Notes under the pieces: model-generated
Databases searched by the model: none
What the model saw: only the letters and a program-made list of their open reading frames with translations
What the model was told of the DNA's origin: nothing
Part shown: piece by piece, positions 6,582-11,219 of the stretch
Numbering within the stretch: position 1 is the stretch's first letter
How the letters are laid out: each line of letters starts with the position of its first letter
Translations under genes and position numbers: made by a program
NCBI GenBank assembly: GCA_041685645.1
Contig: JAWLFI010000083.1
Location: 1 to 11,219, forward strand
Reading direction: 5' to 3'
From: JAWLFI01 sp041685645
Lineage (GTDB): Bacteria; Bacteroidota; Bacteroidia; Chitinophagales; Saprospiraceae
DNA: 11,219 nucleotides

Positions 6582-7217
6582 ATGTTTTTAGAACCTTTCT
6601 TTAAAGGACAACGATGCGGATGGATTGAAGTGATATGTGGATCCATGTTTTCCGGAAAAACGGAAGAGTTGATTCGCCGATTAAAACGCGCTCAAATTGC
6701 CGAGCAGGCCGTGCGCGTATTTAAACCCGCACTGGATCAGCGGTATCACGCGGAGCAGGTAGTTTCGCACGATGAGCGGGCGTTTCAGGCCGAGCCGATT
6801 TCCGATACCTCATACATTCGCACGAAGTCTGAAGATACAGAGGTCGTCGGTTTGGATGAGGCACAATTTTTTGAAAAAGATATTGTAAAAATCTGCCAGC
6901 AGTTAGCACTGGATGGGAAGCGCGTGATTGTCGCCGGACTGGACATGGACTATAAGGGAAGGCCTTTCGGTCCCATGCCGGATTTGATGGCAGTGGCGGA
7001 GTACGTGACTAAAGTACACGCTATTTGCAGCCATTGCGGCAGTTTAGCGACGCACTCCTATCGCATCGTTGCGGATCGCGACCAGGTGCTGGTGGGAGAG
7101 AAAAATGCCTACGAGGCCCGATGCCGCGTCTGCTACGAAATGGGAAATATTCTGAAATTGCCGAAAAGTGGCAGAGATAAACCCAGTCTACCGCCGGAGA
7201 TTCCGGGCTTGATGTGA
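6582..7217 (+). CDS. tdk: Thymidine kinase (type II)
   Basis: Cytosolic salvage enzyme that phosphorylates thymidine to dTMP with ATP. The 211-residue product has the Walker A loop GSMFSGKT (20-27) and the Walker B/catalytic segment LDEAQFF with Glu93. DMDYKGRPFGPMP (121-133) belongs to the substrate-binding lasso region. Four structural zinc ligands are visible, Cys149 and Cys152 in CSHCG and Cys181 and Cys184 in CRVC. I chose ATG at 6582 because MFLEPFFKGQRCGWIEVICGS matches the usual Bacteroidota N terminus. The frame is open back to 6447, but that would overlap the divergent gene and add 45 unrelated residues. No clear promoter or Shine-Dalgarno is visible. With upp it gives this organism both uracil and thymidine salvage. 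Confidence 0.96.
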   Translation: MFLEPFFKGQRCGWIEVICGSMFSGKTEELIRRLKRAQIAEQAVRVFKPALDQRYHAEQVVSHDERAFQAEPISDTSYIRTKSEDTEVVGLDEAQFFEKDIVKICQQLALDGKRVIVAGLDMDYKGRPFGPMPDLMAVAEYVTKVHAICSHCGSLATHSYRIVADRDQVLVGEKNAYEARCRVCYEMGNILKLPKSGRDKPSLPPEIPGLM

Positions 7218-7338
7218 TGGGGGTGGTAAAATAATTTTATATTTGATTTGTAAATTGACATTAAGCCAGAGAATGAAGGAATTTAAAAAATTCAGCCCCA
7301 TATTGTGAAGGCCAGAAATATAAAGTTTGGACATTTAT

Positions 7339-7370
7339 AAACCCAAACATGCCTAATGATGGGTTTTTCT
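7339..7370 (+). terminator. Hairpin with T-tail between tdk and the barrel genes
   Basis: AAACCCA (7339-7345) pairs with TGGGTTT (7360-7366), followed by TTCTTT. CAT and ATG inside the loop can extend the stem across a small internal loop. It is suitably placed as a rho-independent terminator for tdk, about 120 bases after its stop. It sits only 22-54 bases ahead of the next start codon, so it could also be part of that gene's leader. The stem is short and modest in GC. Confidence 0.4.
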
Positions 7371-7392
7371 TTGAAGAAAGGAAGAAATAATA

Positions 7393-8178
7393 ATGAATAC
7401 ACAAAGGACTATTTTCATCATAGTTTCCATCCTAAATATAGTATTTGGGATGGAAACTTTCGCTCAATCAAACAGTGTAAATGTGCATGGTGGGTATGCA
7501 TACCAGAATGGGGCAGGCACCAACCTTACAGTATCTTATGACCAAAAAATAAGCGAAGCTTGGTCTTGGAAAATCCAAGCTGGCATCTCTAATACCTATT
7601 CAAGGACATTTCATGAAGGTGGAGACTCAAGACCTGAAATCGCATCATTTATGGATATTCGCAGGATGCGAGAACAAGCAGAATTAGTGGATATTTATCT
7701 GGATCCGGAATTTGTGGAAGTTTATGAAGGACTGGGATTGGCTCTGATCGAAAAAAGTCCAACAACTTATTCTAACAGGTATTTTGTAAATTTTGGCTTA
7801 GATTATCATTACGTCCAAAGATCTAAGTGGTTTTTCAGTGTTGGGTTTGGTGTTGGATTGGGTATTTTCGATAACGTAAGGGTTATTGGAGGTGGAAGCC
7901 GTCCATATGGCTCAGAATTTAATGATGTTCTTGAAGGAATTGTCATATTGGAGAACTTTAGAAACTTTTACGATAATCAGCGGATGGTAAAATATTTGTT
8001 TTTCAATAATTTGCTTGATCATAAAATAGCTTTTGCTATTACTGAAAGGCTCACGGTTTTCCAATACATGGGTTATAATTACGATTTTATTGCTGCGACA
8101 GGGTTAGGCGGAGACCGATTGAATTTAGGGACGGCGGGAGTTATTCATATTAATCTAGGTATTCAAATCAAGCTGTAA
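7393..8178 (+). CDS. Predicted outer-membrane beta-barrel protein, first of a tandem pair
   Basis: No named gene recognised. The 261-residue product begins with a signal peptide (hydrophobic residues 6-20, cleavage near TFAQ at 25). It continues with alternating strand-like segments such as VNVHGGYAYQ, KWFFSVGFGVGLGIF and, at the end, AGVIHINLGIQIKL. The ending in an aromatic/hydrophobic strand fits an outer-membrane barrel. The ATG at 7393 follows a purine-rich AAAGGAAG and is well supported. It is paralogous to the next gene: both open with a similar strand pattern (NSVNVHGGY against NSISISTGY, then SWKIQ against SWRFRVQ) and close alike. The genes are only two bases apart and probably translationally coupled. 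Sampled lines show about 38% GC, against 52-57% in murQ and tdk. Function unknown; a porin, adhesin or surface-assembly role would be speculation. Confidence 0.85.
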   Translation: MNTQRTIFIIVSILNIVFGMETFAQSNSVNVHGGYAYQNGAGTNLTVSYDQKISEAWSWKIQAGISNTYSRTFHEGGDSRPEIASFMDIRRMREQAELVDIYLDPEFVEVYEGLGLALIEKSPTTYSNRYFVNFGLDYHYVQRSKWFFSVGFGVGLGIFDNVRVIGGGSRPYGSEFNDVLEGIVILENFRNFYDNQRMVKYLFFNNLLDHKIAFAITERLTVFQYMGYNYDFIAATGLGGDRLNLGTAGVIHINLGIQIKL

Positions 8179-8180
8179 TT

Positions 8181-8930
8181 ATGATACGTTGTATTTTTAT
8201 TCTGCTTTTCGTTTTTTTTATGACTGGGGTACTTTTTTGTCAAGATAATAGTATATCTATCTCCACTGGTTATGTGAATAAAGGCTATTTGAATACTACC
8301 GGCCATGGGTTTAATGTTTCAGCTGCCTACAGCTATCAGCCGGAAGATTCCTGGCGCTTTCGAGTTCAACTCTTACATTCCAATAGTTATAGTACCAATT
8401 ATCAACCTCCATTTACCCCAGAAGATATCGTTGATGTGGCTACAATTATGCGGGTAACAGACTTTCCAGAAGATGGGTCTGGACAAGAATTACACCCTGT
8501 TTTTTTTCAGACAGACTTTTATTTGAATCAGGATGCTATTGTTCAGCTTCAAGCGTCGCCTGAATATGGGCATGATCGGGCTGTTTTTTTTATTGCAGAT
8601 TATCCCTTGCTTCAAAATAGGGCGCTAAATCTGCGTCTTGGCGCAGGTACAGGTGTAGGCTTTGCTATGAGACAGGAGCGCATGCTCTCCTTTTCAGAAG
8701 ATGTTTTTTTCCTTTTCTTCGAAAATGAGTTTTTTTACGAGGTTTTCCACACTGTCCGCTACTTTTACTGGGGCGGGTATTTAGACGCTCAAATTCAATA
8801 TGAACTCAAAGAAAACACCCACTTCTTTGCTCGAGCCGCTTATTTTTGTGAAATGCCCCGAGTTTTTGATGTGGGAGCGAGAAAAGCTGGGGCGCTGAAT
8901 GTGAATGTGGGATTGGAATTTGCGTTTTGA
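8181..8930 (+). CDS. Predicted outer-membrane beta-barrel protein, second of a tandem pair
   Basis: No named gene recognised. The 249-residue product has a signal peptide with a very hydrophobic core (CIFILLFVFFMTGVLF) ending near CQDN. The Cys there lacks a good lipobox because Phe precedes it, so lipidation is unlikely. The body is rich in Phe, Tyr and alternating strand segments, for example LNLRLGAGTGVGF. The last strand, ALNVNVGLEFAF, ends in Phe, the classical terminus of outer-membrane barrels recognised by BamA. It is paralogous to the gene two bases upstream but considerably diverged, so the duplication is probably old or each copy has specialised. A gene for a T9SS-exported protein starts 124 bases downstream. 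Function unknown. Confidence 0.85.
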   Translation: MIRCIFILLFVFFMTGVLFCQDNSISISTGYVNKGYLNTTGHGFNVSAAYSYQPEDSWRFRVQLLHSNSYSTNYQPPFTPEDIVDVATIMRVTDFPEDGSGQELHPVFFQTDFYLNQDAIVQLQASPEYGHDRAVFFIADYPLLQNRALNLRLGAGTGVGFAMRQERMLSFSEDVFFLFFENEFFYEVFHTVRYFYWGGYLDAQIQYELKENTHFFARAAYFCEMPRVFDVGARKAGALNVNVGLEFAF

Positions 8931-9054
8931 AATATGGACAGGGCTGTAGATCTTGCTTTTAATACATAGAAGATCAAACATGGTTTGAAAAATGAGGTTC
9001 GCAAGAGATACTGTCGCTTTTTTTCTATCTAATTTCTATAAAAATCGCATACCT

Positions 9055-10719
9055 ATGAAAACCAATCTAATATGCAGCATTTTCTTCATTTGCTTTGCGT
9101 TTTTACAGGCTCAGGATGAAACGGTCCAACTTGATTTTGTGGGAGCTGAGCCCGTTTGGCAGCATGTGATTTCTGATACAACCTTCGAAGAAATTTCAGG
9201 TCAATCTTTTTGGACAAAACATTCGTCTCTATCTTTGAATATCATAGAGAGAAAGTTGGACGATCTATATATATTGGCAAGTTCCAAAACCCCTCGTCAG
9301 TTTTCGGATTTCTATGGCTTTGTTTTAGATAAAATAGACATTCATTCTGGAGAAGTCTTGTGGAAGCATCACAATACGCAGTATAATGGAGGGAATCAAG
9401 ATTTTTATAACCGAATCCATTTTACTTCCGAGGGGAATTTAGATTTAATAGGAGTAGAACCCTATCAAATGGATGGTGAAGGAGGTAATTGGAGTTTAGG
9501 AGCTTATCATTCCCAGTCCATTCGAAAAGTTATAAGCCATCAAGAAGGAGAAATGTTGGAGTCCATCCAGGATCAAGAGAAAATAAATGAGATAAAAGTA
9601 CCAAGTTTGTATTTTCATCAATTCTCTCTTTTTCCTGACTCCCTCTACTTGACAGCTACTATGGTCGGTGAGGACTCTGGCCCACCGGGTGCACCTGATT
9701 ACAATTATGGAGTTTCTTATCAACTTCGCAATAAAGATTTAGCTGTTATTGATACGATAAGGCTACTGTTTGACTTTGAAGATTTAGGCCCTTTTTCCAT
9801 TGATCAAGGTCCCTTTCTAAATAGATTAAATGACGAAACCTTAGTTTCTTTAGCTTTCAGAGATCGTTATGATTCCTGGGATAATATGGGGCAGCAGTTG
9901 ATGTGGACTGATCTATCGGATCCATATGACCTAAAAACCAAACGAATCATAGACCTAAAGGATTTTGTTCCAAATTCAAAAGAGAGTTTCCTCCTATTGA
10001 GTTTCACTTGTCTTAATAATACGATCTTTTTAAGTCACCGATATCCCAACTTTGACATCCAGGAAAATGTAGCCTATATTCTTTGGCTGTCAGCTCAAGG
10101 TGAAGTGAAGACTTTTATTGAGGCTCCTTATCATGAAGATCATCTATATCAGTATTCGGATATATTTTATGCTTCAGAGGATTATGCTTATTTATTCGCC
10201 TTCCCATCTCATACTGGGAGGATGGGCTATGATATTATCAAAATTGAAGATGGGGTAGATACTCTTGATTACATTTCTTCAATTTCAGTTGCTAATGAGG
10301 GAGTGGAATTTTCGATTGCTGCGCATTCTGTGTATGATGATGGAAATGTTGTATTTGGAGGCTTGGTAAAACAATCGGGTCAAGCGAGTAAGACCTCGGA
10401 CCAGTTATTTTGTTTTCGTGCTGAAGATTTAGGTATGGAGTTAAACCCTGTCTCAAGTGTAGAGTTTCAAAAAAGTCCTGAATTGAAAACATATCCGAAT
10501 CCATTTTCGAATAAGATAACGTTGGATTGCCCAGATTGTGGCTATGAGGGAAGTATCAAGATTTTAAATTCCCTGGGGCAAGAGGTTATGAACAAAAGAT
10601 GGATAGGAAGGGGGACTGTTTTGGACTTAAATCAATTGGCTGATGGTATGTATATTGCTCAAATCATCAATGCCGAGCAAAGAATCATGGCTTCACAAAT
10701 GATCATTAAAACGCACTGA
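9055..10719 (+). CDS. Secreted protein with type IX secretion C-terminal sorting domain
   Basis: The 554-residue product starts with a Sec signal peptide (MKTNLICSIFFICFAFLQAQ, cleavage about residue 20). It ends with a T9SS type A sorting domain at about 478-554: TYPNPFSNKITL, then SIKILNSLGQEV, then LADGMYIAQI and a final strand. This implies passage through the outer membrane by the Por machinery and probable surface attachment. The central 450 residues are mostly beta strands. KIDIHSGEVLWKHHNT (93-108) resembles one blade of a PQQ-like or kelch-like propeller, so a beta-propeller is a reasonable guess, but no catalytic motif is seen. A CxxC (Cys492, Cys495) lies inside the sorting domain, which is unusual. 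ATG at 9055 was chosen because it opens the signal peptide; the frame extends 21 codons further to 8992. The gene is A+T-rich like the two barrels before it. Confidence 0.9.
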   Translation: MKTNLICSIFFICFAFLQAQDETVQLDFVGAEPVWQHVISDTTFEEISGQSFWTKHSSLSLNIIERKLDDLYILASSKTPRQFSDFYGFVLDKIDIHSGEVLWKHHNTQYNGGNQDFYNRIHFTSEGNLDLIGVEPYQMDGEGGNWSLGAYHSQSIRKVISHQEGEMLESIQDQEKINEIKVPSLYFHQFSLFPDSLYLTATMVGEDSGPPGAPDYNYGVSYQLRNKDLAVIDTIRLLFDFEDLGPFSIDQGPFLNRLNDETLVSLAFRDRYDSWDNMGQQLMWTDLSDPYDLKTKRIIDLKDFVPNSKESFLLLSFTCLNNTIFLSHRYPNFDIQENVAYILWLSAQGEVKTFIEAPYHEDHLYQYSDIFYASEDYAYLFAFPSHTGRMGYDIIKIEDGVDTLDYISSISVANEGVEFSIAAHSVYDDGNVVFGGLVKQSGQASKTSDQLFCFRAEDLGMELNPVSSVEFQKSPELKTYPNPFSNKITLDCPDCGYEGSIKILNSLGQEVMNKRWIGRGTVLDLNQLADGMYIAQIINAEQRIMASQMIIKTH

Positions 10720-10919
10720 TTTAATGAAGTGGAAACTTTGAGTTGATTCGCGAGGATGACAAATAGGTTTTTCCAGATGTCGGATTTTAATTTTATTCGA
10801 TGTCAAAACGCTGCTATTCATTACCTGTTTTCACACCGCTATTTTCTGTAGGGTTGAGATTGAAAATACAAGAATATGTGACGGACTGAAAAAAGTGAGT
10901 TGAATTAAACGGATTTCCG
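10720..10919. other. Gene-free A+T-rich spacer after the T9SS protein gene
   Basis: Nothing identifiable was found in these 200 bases. A minus-strand frame crosses here and the following repeat, but it has low-complexity composition and no family resemblance, so I treat it as chance. No strong hairpin plus T-run was found behind the stop at 10719. Confidence 0.5.
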
Positions 10920-10935
10920 GTTTTTTCTCTTTGAG

Positions 10936-11076
10936 TTCGCGTCAGCGATGCGAAACTGTGCCCGCAGGGCAGCCGCGGTCTCGCTAAGGAGACCAGCGGC
11001 CGAGCGAATAGAGAGCAGTGAAGCGTAGCGCCCCCGAGGTCCGCCGGCTGGCGGATCCTCGGGGGGACGCCCAAAA
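10936..11076. repeat. GC-rich element of four consecutive hairpins
   Basis: Four stem-loops follow one another. TTCGC/GCGAA lies at 10936-10954. GCCC/GGGC with a three-base loop lies at 10960-10970. GCCGCGGTCTC pairs with GAGACC-A-GCGGC at 10972-11000 (11 pairs, one bulged A). CCCCCGAGGTCCGCC pairs with GGCGGA-T-CCTCGGGGG at 11031-11065 (15 pairs, one bulged T, loop GGCT). The element ends at GACGCCCAAAA, or TTTTGGGCGTC on the minus strand. I recall that string as the start of an abundant, variable intergenic repeat in Bacteroidota. It is far richer in GC than the DNA on either side. It may be an interspersed repeat, a structured RNA on the minus strand, or a strong transcription block. Confidence 0.6.
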
Positions 11077-11127
11077 CATTATACTTTAGCCTAAAAGAGC
11101 GTATGGGATTCGGCTCAATCAAATGGG

Positions 11128-11159
11128 TTTGGCAGTAAGGAGCATTTATTTTACCTTTA
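11128..11159 (+). promoter_or_regulatory. Candidate promoter of the gene at the right edge
   Basis: TTTG (11128-11131), a 20-base spacer and TACCTTTA (11152-11159) match the Bacteroidota consensus TTTG-N19/20-TAnnTTTG with one mismatch at the last base. The start site would fall near 11165, giving a leader of about 23 bases before ATG 11188. Confidence 0.5.
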
Positions 11160-11187
11160 GGCCTTTCTACATCAGATCTAACCAAGC

Positions 11188-11219
11188 ATGTCAAGACCGA
11201 TTCGAAAAGCACTTATTTC
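11188..11219 (+). CDS. 5' end of a gene, possibly purH (AICAR transformylase/IMP cyclohydrolase)
   Basis: Only ten full codons are present: MSRPIRKALI, then TC, which any third base makes Ser. The pattern of a short basic lead followed by ALIS fits the beginning of PurH (typically ...ALISVSDKTG). PurH catalyses the last two steps of IMP synthesis. A promoter candidate stands at a suitable distance upstream. Ten residues are too few for certainty; any protein beginning this way would fit. Confidence 0.35.
   Translation, partial: MSRPIRKALI

Noticed and set aside
7238..7245. TATATTTG, an exact -7 box match 148 bases ahead of the first barrel gene
   Set aside because: The nearest TTG upstream is 26 bases away, too far for a -33 element, and the putative terminator at 7339-7370 lies downstream of it.
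8949..8975. GATCTT/AAGATC hairpin after the second barrel gene as a terminator
   Set aside because: It has six pairs with a 15-base A+T-rich loop and no T-run, which is too weak to claim.
8992..9054. Longer start for the T9SS protein at 8992
   Set aside because: It would bury the signal peptide behind 21 extra residues. ATG 9055 gives a normal signal sequence.
10814..11212. Minus-strand open frame of 132 codons
   Set aside because: It runs through the four-hairpin repeat and into the upstream region of the right-edge gene. Its translation is Arg/Pro/Ser-rich with no homology cue, so it is probably chance.

Overview
The window looks chromosomal and comes from a member of the Bacteroidota. 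The evidence is a secreted protein with a type IX secretion (T9SS) C-terminal sorting domain, two sequences resembling the Bacteroidota sigma-factor promoter (TTTG-N19/20-TAnnTTTG), Bacteroidota-like thymidine kinase and uracil phosphoribosyltransferase sequences, weak Shine-Dalgarno sites and repeat-rich intergenic DNA. Genus cannot be fixed; a Saprospira/Lewinella-like lineage is only an impression from protein and repeat style.

Layout. (1) Bases 1-1183, minus strand: a conserved predicted outer-membrane protein, then 17 bases later the 5' part of lipA (lipoyl synthase), which runs off the left edge. (2) Bases 1435-4406, plus strand: a tight cluster of upp (uracil salvage), a 13-TM-type sodium:solute symporter and murQ (N-acetylmuramic acid 6-phosphate etherase). 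The last two overlap by ATGA. This resembles a nutrient or peptidoglycan-sugar uptake and salvage operon, with the sugar kinase missing. (3) Bases 4407-5069: a convergent intergenic stretch without genes, holding a mosaic of direct and inverted repeats. (4) Bases 5070-6491, minus strand: an unrecognised two-domain protein with a Pro/Glu/Lys-rich linker, followed by a rhomboid intramembrane protease. (5) Bases 6582-7217, plus strand: tdk (thymidine kinase), divergent from region 4. (6) Bases 7393-10719, plus strand: a visibly more A+T-rich block with two tandem paralogous predicted outer-membrane beta-barrels and a T9SS-exported protein. (7) Bases 10720-11219: an intergenic region with a compact GC-rich element of four consecutive hairpins, then a good promoter candidate and the first ten codons of a gene that may be purH.

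How the genes fit together. Most identifiable genes are housekeeping: lipoate synthesis, pyrimidine salvage (upp, tdk) and amino-sugar recycling (murQ with a symporter). The 7.4-10.7 kb block is envelope or surface material of unknown function and is the most accessory-looking part. I see no CRISPR array, toxin-antitoxin pair, transposase, phage gene, tRNA or rRNA. The least explained pieces are the four-hairpin element, the paralogous barrel pair with its T9SS neighbour, and the intergenic repeat mosaic.
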